From contig NC_019879.2 in assembly GCF_002234675.1 (NCBI RefSeq), positions 26,782,773 through 26,846,772 on the forward strand: a stretch of 64,000 nucleotides of DNA, written 5' to 3'. The notes under the pieces were generated by a model. It was not told the DNA's origin. It saw only the letters and a program-made list of their open reading frames with translations, and ran no database searches. The translations under genes were made by a program, and so were the position numbers. This document shows, in pieces, positions 53,401 to 61,106 of this stretch; within the stretch, counting starts at the first letter, position 1; each line of letters starts with the position of its first letter. The stretch comes from Oryzias latipes (Eukaryota > Chordata > Actinopteri > Beloniformes > Adrianichthyidae).

Positions 53401-54514
53401 CCAACTAGTAATCACAAGACTCTACCGTCCAAGTAGCAAACATATCTGTTGAGATTTACCTATGGTTAAAAAACTATTATCAAAACAGCAATCCAACAAA
53501 TATATTTCTGTTTAGATGTTTAACTTTTCACATAACTGAATAAAATGATGGTAAAAAGTTTCATTTCTATTATTATTAGAAAGAGCTTAAAAACATTTTC
53601 TTATCTTCTGCTGTGTCTACTTACTGTTCAGAGGTAACGTTCTTAACGTATAGAATTGCCTTTACACATATATATTAGAAAAAAAGTGAGCTCAGAGAAT
53701 CACAATGATTGAAACATGTTTGACTGGGAATTGTTTTATGTTTTACATCTAGTAAATGTATAAAAAAGACTAATGTCTACAGGAAGATGTGTTGTAGACC
53801 TCTATATGCACATCTCTCTCAGAACACTATGGTAGATGAGGTGTCCATTATACATCGACAGTACAGTAGATGACTATTAGACATCTTGTGTCTGGTGGGA
53901 AGAAACTACCCAAATGGCTTGTTTACAAAGTGCAAGGCATGATGGGACCGCAACGCAATTAGCTGTGGGAAAGTCGTCTGCTAGAGATCCAAACAATGAT
54001 GTGCAATAGGAATGGAATTGATTATAATGCTCATCTGTAGCTGTAAGCATATATAAACCAAATCAGTATCTCCTTAAAAGCTGTAAGAAAATAACTAAAA
54101 TCAAATCACAAAGTGAAACAAAGGAGCAGCTTAAATCCGTCAAAGTAAAAGATGTAACAATTTTTAAGATGACTTCTAAAAAAAAATTTCAGAGGTTTGT
54201 GTTCATGAGATCTTCCTCGGCTGCAGTAAAAGTACAAAAATGTCTTGAATGTGAGTGAAGAAAAAGTAAGTGAACCTGGTTCTGTGTGTTTCAGAGTCCT
54301 CCGTCAGAGCAGCAACAACAGCAGCAGCAGCAGCACAGACTCTGGAGTTTACTCCACAGCCGGCACATCCGGCACCCTGCAGCTCAGCGGTGTTCCAGCC
54401 ATCACAGCCGGTGTCAACAGCGCCGTAGACTTTCTGCCGGTGGAACTCAAGGACATAGAGGCGGGGCTTCACACGTGCTTCATCAATGCAGACGAGGGCA
54501 TCAGTGAAAGCTGA
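41437..54514 (+). CDS. ifnar1 (crfb5): CRFB5 / IFNAR1-like type I interferon receptor chain (complete)
   Basis: Class II cytokine receptor chain for fish type I interferons. Eight coding exons: 41437-41488, 48391-48520, 49133-49323, 50811-50971, 51287-51440, 52501-52652, 52750-52919, 54295-54514; GT-AG, phases join, 1230 nt, 409 aa. Order: signal peptide (IAVFLVCLLSWCRSS), two fibronectin III domains (LPPPQDLTMV, TLRWNY; Cys pair in ACKESPEHSCEL; IGPPSSVKL; YNICYW; LTWYCVRVQ), transmembrane WQILLIFMAFLVIVVPLVVL, then a ~140-residue tail. The tail has one tyrosine, inside TDSGVYST (residues 351-358), matching the DSGxxS phosphodegron of mammalian IFNAR1; this and the position after il10rb favour ifnar1 over ifngr2. 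Mammalian IFNAR1 has four such domains, this gene two, as I recall for fish CRFB5. Intron 1 is ~6.9 kb and full of transposons. AATAAA at 54592-54597. Confidence 0.88.
41825..41835 (+). promoter_or_regulatory. ISRE-like motif in crfb5 intron 1
   Basis: GAAACAGAAAC fits the interferon-stimulated response element core GAAANNGAAAC, about 340 bp after exon 1. Motif match only. Confidence 0.25.
42133..42309. repeat. 49-bp tandem repeat ending in a perfect 72-bp palindrome
   Basis: ATTTCCTTTAACACTGGATT recurs at 42133, 42182 and 42231, a 49-bp period. The third copy enters a perfect palindrome at 42238-42309 (centre between 42273 and 42274): TTAACACTGGATTTGTTAAT and onward, mirrored without mismatch to ATTAACAAATCCAGTGTTAA. 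Located in crfb5 intron 1. Confidence 0.95.
42690..43330 (-). mobile_element. Tc1-like transposase relic
   Basis: On the minus strand a decayed Tc1-family transposase is readable: RRRAGLLASGPRSCFLIKVF (in place of ...WSKVLFSDE), then WEEQNPSCWRSGLKSAQSVI, IWCPVSRAGVGKLCF, and DVIFQLDRAPGP in the place of the FQQDNAPxH catalytic segment. Stops and substitutions (VIIWCP for VMIWGA) make it non-functional. Termini not located. In crfb5 intron 1. Confidence 0.75.
43331..45130. other. crfb5 intron 1, no classified content
   Basis: A (TTA)n run lies near 43540 and poly(T) runs near 43808 and 43868. Short frames at 44348-44631 and 44868-45130 are not recognisable. Confidence 0.4.
45140..45560 (+). 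mobile_element. LINE ORF2 endonuclease fragment
   Basis: Pieces of an AP-type endonuclease domain in more than one frame: YVNERWCNPGPVCAKSVSVA, LLPYYLPRDFTSAIVVTVYI, PPSADADAAADIIS, then after a frame change WTQYVDCPTCENKTLDLLYA. These match the order (VNxxWC, YLPREF, VYIPPxA, VxCPTRxNxxLDLLY) seen in fish non-LTR retrotransposons. The H-D core and the reverse transcriptase are missing. In crfb5 intron 1; a poly(C) run follows at about 45576. Confidence 0.7.
46095..46330 (-). repeat. tRNA-derived SINE with well-kept tRNA head
   Basis: The minus strand begins GGGCGGCCGTGGTGCAGCGG (A-box region) and reaches AAGTTCGACTTCC (B box, complement of 46263-46276) after about 40 bases, the spacing of a tRNA. 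The body includes the reverse of GCCTTGCCCAAGGACACTTT and CACACACTGATGGCG-type text known from teleost SINEs. Not a functional tRNA: stems are imperfect and it is fused to the SINE body. Confidence 0.75.
46400..47900 (-). mobile_element. Tc1-like element, decayed, split by a MITE
   Basis: On the minus strand, near 46953 downward, a Tc1 N-terminal helix-turn-helix reads MGKTKELSVDLREKLVNLHK, then TGIDYKTISKKLRVTMTTVG. Farther on (about 46646-46560) EVLWSDETKVELYGFN marks the first catalytic Asp of the DDE domain. Stops interrupt the rest. The 5' flank of this copy continues after 47744 (AATACCTATTTTCCCTCAAT), so the 684-bp MITE at 47057-47740 landed in its leader. Exact termini not set. Confidence 0.75.
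47057..47740. mobile_element. 684-bp TTAA-flanked MITE inserted in the Tc1 copy
   Basis: Inverted termini GGCCTGTTCACACCGGGACG (47057 onward) and the complement of CGTCCCGGTGTGTACGGGCC (ending 47740) differ at two bases over 23. TTAA borders both sides (47053-47056, 47741-47744) within a longer shared TTAATGGTTA. The interior is CG-rich with ACGCGT/CGACGCG motifs. A minus-strand frame at 47173-47493 is not recognisable as a transposase. Could be PIF/Harbinger (TTA target) or Kolobok/piggyBac (TTAA). Confidence 0.8.
48897..48945 (+). repeat. Solo end of the GACTGTATAT repeat family
   Basis: GACTGTATATAAGAACTGGA, then GTGAGTGTGATGTCACCC, as in 31201-31250 and 3294-3335. In crfb5 intron 2. Confidence 0.55.
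49421..49507. repeat. Long hairpin, 41-bp arms with 5-nt loop
   Basis: Left arm 49421-49461 and right arm 49467-49507 pair at 37 of 41 positions; the loop is ACTTC. It lies about 100 bp after crfb5 exon 3. May be a tiny MITE or a structured intronic RNA; nothing decides between these. Confidence 0.8.
50141..50222. repeat. Hairpin, 32-bp arms with 18-nt loop
   Basis: Left arm AGTAAAGACT...CTCAGTATAG (50141-50172) pairs with 50191-50222 at 29 of 32 positions. The loop itself contains another AAGTAAAGACTATACT, so the motif is present three times. Confidence 0.75.
50245..50430. mobile_element. Short hAT-like MITE with exact 8-bp target duplication
   Basis: Inverted termini GGGTGTCAAACTCCA and TGGAGTTTGACACC lie close to the ends. 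Flanking ATGCTGTA occurs at 50237-50244 and again at 50431-50438. The (A/C)GGGTGTCAAACTC terminus is a common fish hAT type. 186 bp, non-coding. In crfb5 intron 3. Confidence 0.75.
51900..52030 (+). repeat. Repeat family C, 5' end only, crfb5 intron 5
   Basis: TTTCCAGTGGTCTTTTTTTA, TTTTTAGCCAAAATCTAAAAC, CTAGGACATAGTTTCTGCAGAG, GTTCATTAG. The remainder of the family consensus is missing. Confidence 0.6.
53298..53402 (-). repeat. Interspersed repeat family A, 5' fragment (reverse), crfb5 intron 7
   Basis: GGAGAAACATGCAAACTTCACA, GCCAGGATTCAAACCAGG, AGCTAACCACTACCCCACCGTG: the reversed 5' part of family A. Confidence 0.65.
54338..54355 (+). other. DSGVYS phosphodegron-like motif in the crfb5 tail
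   Basis: Codons GAC TCT GGA GTT TAC TCC encode DSGVYS (residues 352-357), a full match to the beta-TrCP recognition pattern D-S-G-hydrophobic-X-S. Mammalian IFNAR1 has DSGNYS in its tail, phosphorylated to drive ubiquitination and turnover. Just upstream is a serine run from AGC repeats (54308-54334). Confidence 0.7.
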
Positions 54515-54591
54515 GGAGAAAACTGTTCCACACAGAAGAAGAAGGCTGAGACATATACTCTATAAGAAGCAACTCTTTGCTCCCTCCTGTA

Positions 54592-54597
54592 AATAAA
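54592..54597 (+). terminator. Polyadenylation signal of crfb5 (putative)
   Basis: AATAAA 78 bp after the TGA. Another AATAAA lies near 55689, so a longer 3' UTR of about 1.2 kb is possible. Confidence 0.45.
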
Positions 54598-55829
54598 ATC
54601 CCAGAATGCACTGCTATGGCCAGAGTCCAATCTGAAAAAAGACAGCATTCAAAGCTGTCTGTGTCACGTCTAAATTTCTGCATACACGTTAGATTTCTGC
54701 AGCTTTAGGAACTTCACGTTTATCTACAGTTTTCATGCCTCTGAAGCTTCGGCCTGATAAGAAACTCACTTATCTGCAAGTTCTTGTGAACCGCTCCATG
54801 AAGCCATGAGGACGCCAGCAGCAGCTGTGCCACCTGAAAATGGTTCAGTCCGAAGACCTGAAGCTGAACAAGCACGGCCTTTTTGCATCAGAAGAACCTG
54901 CTCCATGATGTACAAATCTCAAGAATCTCGCTCTTTCACATTTCTATTCTAATATGTGAAAGTCTTGCTGTCATATAAATCCAGCCAGGCACAAATTATG
55001 AATTTCTCCTTCTTGATCAAGCTTCAAACGACTAGCATTTCCGTGTTTTGAGAAGGTCACTGCCAAGTCTGATTCCCGGATTGGCCAAAGTTCAACTGGT
55101 TTAATTTTGAAGGCTTGTTCAAAGGCTGCATGTTTTGTACGTAGAGCCTGAAAACGTACTTACAAACTTCCGTCGCAAGACATGAATGAAAGAACTTTGA
55201 AATTGGATGCCCAAAATGGTCATATACTCACGTTTACATAGACTTTTCATAGGAAGTGGCTGCTTGGACACCTATTTCCGAGTTTGGTGTGAATGTTCCA
55301 TTAACGTAGTTGTGCTCTAACGGCTGCTTCAGCAGTCTTCCTCACATCACCCTCATCTTAAACTTTATCGCACTATCTGCACTCCTCCACTTTAGAGTGG
55401 TTCTCCTATTGTTCAGCAGGCCTGACAGACAAAAACATATTTAGATGTAGGGGCAGGGGTCCGTTGCTGTGCAGAAATTAAATGTGTTTTTCTGCTTTGT
55501 AAATGTTTTCTTTTTCTCAGTGATCATGAAAAGCCCATGTCATTTTAACACGTTTCGAAAAAAAAGTGTCATGTTTAGTGATCGTCTTTTGGACCTGGTT
55601 CTTCTCTTTTTATGTTTTATAAACTTTATGTGATTCTTATTTAGCTTTTTTGTTAAATTTTGTAAAAATTCTAGTGTTTCTGTATCAAAAAATAAAAAAA
55701 CTGAGCCGGCCTGCAAGTGTTGAAGCCTAATTGAAACTATTAATTTTTTAATGCGCATTTACAAAAGAAAAGTTTGAGTTTGGTGGGGTTTTTTTTTTAG
55801 GTTTTTCCCATTTCATTAAATCTATGTGT

Positions 55830-56025
55830 AATATGCTCCCTCCCCTCAGCAACACACCCGCTGAACCGTCAACTCTGGTCATTGGCTCTTCTCTAGTTAG
55901 ACACGTGGAGCTCCCTGCGGCTACAGTTAGGTGTTTTCCGGGGGCCAGAGTTGGCGACATTGAGGGAAACATTAGTGTTGTGTTGTTCAAATCAACAGTC
56001 TTTTAGTTCAGTTTTATCTTGCGTT
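55830..56025 (+). mobile_element. LINE ORF1 SGNH-esterase-like fragment
   Basis: The frame reads NTPAEPSTLVIGSSLVRHVE, LPAATVRCFPGARVGDIEGN. It resembles the start of the SGNH-hydrolase (TLVIGDSxVRxV...CFPGARV) domain found in some fish non-LTR retrotransposon ORF1 proteins. The usual GDS is GSS here and the frame stops soon after, so it is a relic. Confidence 0.55.
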
Positions 56026-56169
56026 ATTTGACACATTTGTTTCAATCTCCCAGCCAGCTCACCTCCTTTTCTTCTCCTTCTCTTGCTCTCTCTGTGTCTG
56101 TCTCGCAATATTTCAGGAACTTTGACTATACTACATTTTCCTATAATAAACAAATCACGCTGTTGTCAA

Positions 56170-58682
56170 ACTAAAACAAAAATACTTTTTCAAATACCGT
56201 TGTAATAAATCTTGTCAATAAATGAGAACGTGTATATGTTGTTTTTTTACCCAAGTCTCTGTATCTGATGGGCTTTTTGATAGCCTGGCCCTTCCTGGTA
56301 ATAATGACAAATGCAGAGGGGTCACGTTCTGGTGGGATCTCAACTGTTGGAGCAGTCCCAGCATCCACTGCCTCATGATGGTTTGGATCACTGCTGGCCG
56401 ATGAAGGCTCGGGGATGTCAAAGTCAACCTCCAGGGGTGTCTTACGAAGATGTTTGACATCCCTGATCACTTTAGATTCATCCTCTGTGTTGACCAGTTC
56501 AAAGGAGTTGTCGGCTGTGTTTTTCAGCAGTACGCAACGAGTCTGTCTGAATTTTGGATCCAGCTATCCATTTTCCGTACTCACAATGTAAACTATATCA
56601 CCTACTTTAAAATTGTGCTCGTTTGCTCTGCTGGTCTGGGCAGCATAGTGTTTCATTTTTGGTTTTGACATCTGTTGATTTCTCCTTTTCTGGTCGATCT
56701 TCGATCTTCTTTTTCAAGATTTGGACATTTAGTGCATTTGTCTCTTCCAAATATTAACATGGCTGGTGTTTCTCCTGACGCTCTGTGAGGTGTTTAACAA
56801 TATGCCACTACCAGTTTTGGGAGTTCCTCTTTCCATGTCTTTCCCTCATAATAGCTTGCCCTGAATGCTTTCTTTAGGTGGTGTATGTGAAACCGTGCCA
56901 CTTTACCATTGCTCTGTGGAAAATAAAGTGATGCTCTGATGTGTTTAATTTCACATGACTTTAGAAATGACTCTAAAACCTGTCCTACAAACGGCCTGCC
57001 ATTGTCAGTAACAGCCTCTAGGGGATAGCCAAATCTAGCAAATATCTTTGTCAGTTCTGTAACCATAGTAGCTGAAGATATGTCTGAAATAACTACAGTC
57101 TCCAGAAATGATGTATAGTAGTCTATCACAGTCAGTGTGTGCTGGTTTTTGGATAGGGACTACCAGATCCATACCAATCTTAGTCCATGGTCTCTGGGGT
57201 AGTTTCTAGTGGTTGGAGGGGTTAGTCTTCATATAGTGGCTGGTTGAGAACACAGGTGGAGCAGTTTCTGACCAGTCTCTCTACACCTAAGTCCATGTTG
57301 GGCCTGTAGAATTAACTCCTAAGATATTGTTTGGTACAAGCCACCACTTGATGAGTCTCGTGCCCAATCCTCAGTGCTTGTCTTACCATTTCTCTGGGTA
57401 GCACTATACTGTGTCCTCTCAGTGGGAGTCCATCATATGTTCACAACTCTCTCGTACACCTGTTATATGACTGCAGATCCACGGGAACTGAGTCTGGCCA
57501 TTTTCCTGTCTCAACAAGTTTATTTAGTTGTTTCAGTGTACCATCCTCTGCTGTTTGCTGCTTTATGTCCTGAATGCTCATAGCTTGTACCCCTTGCATT
57601 GTCAATAACAATGCGGTCTACATATGTTTCCAAATACTCGTTATACTCAGTCTCAGGTAAAGGAAGTTGTGAAGGTAAGTCGGCAACATTGGACATTCCG
57701 ACTACCGGTATTTGTTCTATCTTGATTTGATATGATTTTATTGATTTATTTCAAGTATCGTAGTCAAAGCAATAAAGAATTTACACGTATTTATCAAACT
57801 CATTACAGAAATGATCAAATGCATAGATTAAAAAGACAGAACACAAAACAAAAATGTCACTTAAATCACATTTGCTTAATTAAACACAGTGATCATTAAC
57901 TGAAGTATAAGTAGAGTTTGACTTATTGCTTGAAAAGGAGTGGGAAGAAGCAAGCTTATATAATCCCACCCCTACTGAGTTCATTCATTTGATAGTTCTA
58001 CAATGTTTTAAATCCGGTTCTGATCAGATAGATTCCGTTGAAGTAACAAAATCCAGTGCCTATTAATGATTGATGATCTTCAGAAAACATTTATTTCATG
58101 ATTTCAGTAAACAGTATCTTGTAGTCATATGGGTGTAGTCTCAACCCAAATCTCTGTATTCATGGAGGTGTCAGCGTTACCTTTCTGGGTTGAACATTTA
58201 AATGAGAGGTTTGTGGTCTGTTTGAAAAGTAAACTTGCCTCCCCACAAGTAAGTTCTAAAATGTCCCACAGACCTGAAGCTTCATGTTCCATTTCAGAAA
58301 AGCGCCATTCAGTTGGACGACTTGCATAAACTACTGTTTGGTTGTTCTGTCCATCTAGCAAAACTGTCCATCTGGTAGTCCCTAGCAAAACTGCACTTAG
58401 TCCTAATGGGCTTGCATCACTAGTAACTATTGTAGGTTCAAAATATGCCAGGCATGGATCACTCACCAACGCTTCTTTCATTGCTTGGAATGAGCTCTCT
58501 GCTTCACTAGTCCATTCCCACATGTCCCTTTCTAGTCAGATTCCGTAGTGGTTCTGATGAGTTTGCATAGTTCAGTATGAATTTAGGAATCCAAAGGTGC
58601 CGTGGATCAGCTGAAAAATTTCAGACCTGAGTGCTATGTAAATGGCTTCAACCTTTTTGGGTCTGGTTTGATGCCCTCCGCA
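56170..58682 (-). mobile_element. Decayed Ty3/Gypsy pol, interrupted
   Basis: Minus strand, in transcript order: end of RT connection (EGIKPDPKKVEAI, about 58680-58640), RNase H region (WEWTSEAESSFQAMKEALVS, IVTSDASPLGLSAVLLG, VVYASRPTEW, 58523-58180), a break with unrelated AT-rich repeat at about 57715-58110, then the LPLPETEY segment, a zinc-finger-like stretch with stops, integrase core (MIDYYTSFLETVVI, VTDNGRPFVGQ, PQSNGKVARFH, 57129-56800), and a C-terminal tail (RYRDLGKK, about 56260). The third catalytic residue (Glu in NGxVER) is Ala (GCA). Multiple stops and frameshifts. The upstream end is cut by a family A repeat at 58725. Confidence 0.85.
57715..58110. repeat. AT-rich interspersed repeat inserted in the Gypsy relic
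   Basis: TTGATTTGATATGATTTTAT and onward to GAAAAGGAGTGGGAAGAAGC, then AATCCCACCCCTAC. It separates RNase H from the integrase zone. Related wording near 29750 (GAGTGGGAGGAAGC) suggests a dispersed family; class unknown. Confidence 0.5.
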
Positions 58683-58724
58683 GTGATTCATCTATTACTT
58701 CATTTATTTTCCAATCTATTTTTT

Positions 58725-58822
58725 CCCTTTCTGGGTCACTGGGCTGCCGGTGCCTATCCCGGCCACTTGCGGGTGAAGGCAGGGGACACCCGGACAGGTC
58801 GACAGTCTGTGGCAGGGCATAA
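58725..58822 (-). repeat. Interspersed repeat family A (reverse fragment)
   Basis: TTTCTGGGTCACTGGGCTGC, GCCTATCCCGGCCACTTGCG, CCCGGACAGGTCGACAG: reverse of family A. Confidence 0.7.
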
Positions 58823-58899
58823 ATACACTTGTCTCTGTTGAGGGTTAGAACTCAACAGAGACTCGTACTGCTCCTGCTCCTACACTTGGTTGTAGACCC

Positions 58900-59290
58900 T
58901 ACCTCTGGTCAGTCTCGCGCCCCCAGTCATCCCCCAACCCCATCTGGATGAACCCCATCTGCTTGACTATTTGAACAAGTAGTTGTAGAATTGGATAAGC
59001 TAGCTCTTCTCTTAGAGTTCTGGTACATTGCCTGTCTGTTCTGGGGTAGGATCCCTCCTTAATGAGGACATCCCTGCTGTTTCTTCTTTTTTCCCTCGAA
59101 TCCGTCATTCTTAGGGGTTTTTCCATACAGAGGAGGGTCTAAGGGCAGGAATGCTAACTTTCGCTTAGTCTGTTTAGTTTAGTTTAGTTTAGCCATTACC
59201 TATTGAATTCTATGACTTCATGTTCATTATGATTTTATGTATATTATACAATTACCGGTATGAAGCCCATTGAGACCACTATTTTTTGTC
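58900..59290 (+). repeat. Repeat family B, second long copy
   Basis: CCCCATCTGGATGAACCCC, GTTCTGGTACATTGCCTGTC, GGATCCCTCCTT, GGTCTAAGGGCAGGAA and CCCATTGAGACC follow the same order as at 4497-4930. Confidence 0.7.
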
Positions 59291-59505
59291 ATGAATTCAG
59301 CTCATAATATTTAAATTGCTGTTTTTAACTGTTAACTTATTTTGTGTTTATGGAGTTTTATTGTTGTATTTTTATGTTTTTACATACTTTTGTACTGTGA
59401 GGCAACCTTGAGTGTCCATAAAGGCGCCATATAAATAAAAATTATTATTATTACTATTGTTGTAATATTGGGCCACATAAATAAAATTGAATTGAATTAA
59501 AACAA
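59291..59505 (+). repeat. LINE-like 3' tails
   Basis: TGAGGCAACCTTGAGTGTCC, AAAGGCGCCATATAAATAAA, (ATT)n, then GGGCCACATAAATAAAATTG with (AATTG)n. Two retroelement tails lie in tandem. Confidence 0.6.
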
Positions 59506-60868
59506 ACTGTACACAATTGATGATTTTGGCAACAGCTGGTTTAATGACACAGCTTTTCCTTTTCTACAATAAAAAAGTACCATTAAATGAAAAAAATCAA
59601 CCAAATAAAATATAAGTTATATTTATTTGGCCTAGTACCAAAAATCGGTTGGTTGGTGGTTAAAATTTCATTTGTTTTCTTCCTATCAGTTTTCATCGGA
59701 GTGGGTCTTCAAGCTCTCCCAACACGGAGACAAATAAAAAAATAAGGAGATGGAGGTGATGACTAACAAGAAGCATCAGGTTGGTTACCTGAAACCAGGT
59801 GTCACATGCTGAGACGGAAAAAAGCAAATTAAAAGCACTAAAACAGGGTTCTAAAAAAGGGAAGAAACTCCTTTATCAATAGAAACTATGCAACAACGTC
59901 GGAACAATCTTACTTTTTGGCATCTTTAAAGTTAAACGTTAAAGATGTTTCCTTTAAATTCATAGATTTCAACACTTGGAAAAAGTGAACAAGAATACTG
60001 CAGTGACCTATTTAGAATTTTCAATTCCTCTATTTGTCAAAGCATTGTATTCATACAAACAATTACAGACAGAAAAGAACGTCCCATTTCAATTTCCTTA
60101 TGAGCCCAACAGTCCCATTGATTGCCTCTTCCCAGTTTCCATGGAGACTGAGAGGAGCTGTGTTTTAAACGGCACAAACAAGCACGTTGGAAAAGTTTGC
60201 AGAACTGAATCTGCAAATAATGGAAAAAACTATATATTTCCACTTAATGCGTTCAACTGCAAAACCCTTTCTGTCCTTTTTTCTTGTCAAAGCTAAAAGG
60301 GTATTAATAAGCTACAGCTTCTGTCTATCTCCTCTCCTAACATGTCATTTTCTTGAGTTCTATCAAATGAATACTCTTTTTTTAATTTTCCTTAAAAGAA
60401 AAAGATTACATGACGGAATTGATTATTATTGTTATCAGTGAGGGTAATATTGATTTACTTGTTGTGGATTCTATAACATGTTTGAAATAAATGAACTAAA
60501 CTCAAATAAACCGAAAACAGACGTCAATAGTTTTTAGTGAAAATAAAGGTTAAAAAAAGTATTTATTTTAAGTCATTAAAGTATGCGTGAACAACAGCTA
60601 TTGATTACAGTTTGCAGTTTTTATACGGCTTTATGGAGGTTTTTGTTTTTTAATTATACACACAATAAGAATATAAATAGAAATGGATGGTTGTCATGCA
60701 AACACACAACACTGCACGATACTTTCACTTCCCCTTTGCATTGCTCGTCATTTCTGCTGCCAGAAATTGCTGAAGTGCAGCAGGGTGCACTTTGAAGGCT
60801 TCTTAATCGGTTTGTATAAAAAGTGTTTATATGCAGACCTATTTGACTAAAATGCTTTATTTACTGAT
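59506..60868. other. Intergenic, nothing recognised
   Basis: AT-rich. Short frames at 59976-60296 and 60583-60795 have no family resemblance. The 5' LTR of the next element begins at 60869. Confidence 0.4.
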
Positions 60869-61011
60869 TGTAGTGTATTGCAACAGACGGGCTATTTGTG
60901 ATGACGTCATCAGGGAGTTGTAAAAAGGGCGAGAGAGAAATAAAAAGCATGGTGACTGCTATCCAGAGTCCGGTGAATAATTCAGAGTGAATTTAAAGGA
61001 GAAACACTACA
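60869..61011 (+). repeat. 5' long terminal repeat (143 bp)
   Basis: It begins TGTAGTGT and ends ACACTACA, a perfect 8-bp inverted terminal repeat with TG...CA ends, followed two bases later by the primer binding site. It holds a palindromic GATGACGTCATC (60900-60911) with a consensus CRE, TGACGTCA, a TAAAAAGG TATA-like box (60921) and AATAAA (60939-60944). Confidence 0.88.
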
Positions 61012-61013
61012 AA

Positions 61014-61031
61014 TGGCGACGAGGATGGGAT
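61014..61031 (+). promoter_or_regulatory. Primer binding site, tRNA-Ser(GCT) type
   Basis: TGGCGACGAGGATGGGAT is the exact complement of the 18 terminal bases (ATCCCATCCTCGTCG plus CCA) of vertebrate tRNA-Ser(GCT), as I recall that tRNA. Reverse transcription would start here. Confidence 0.85.
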
Positions 61032-61106
61032 CCTGCTTGTGGTGAAAACGGAAATAAAGTTTCAAGATAGAAGTAACGATCCCAAGAAGACGGATAAGTG
61101 AGTGAA

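Noticed and set aside
41437-54514. Assignment of the second receptor to ifngr2 (crfb6)
   Set aside because: The tail has the IFNAR1-type DSGxxS motif, and gene order after il10rb fits ifnar1; ifngr2 remains a weaker alternative.
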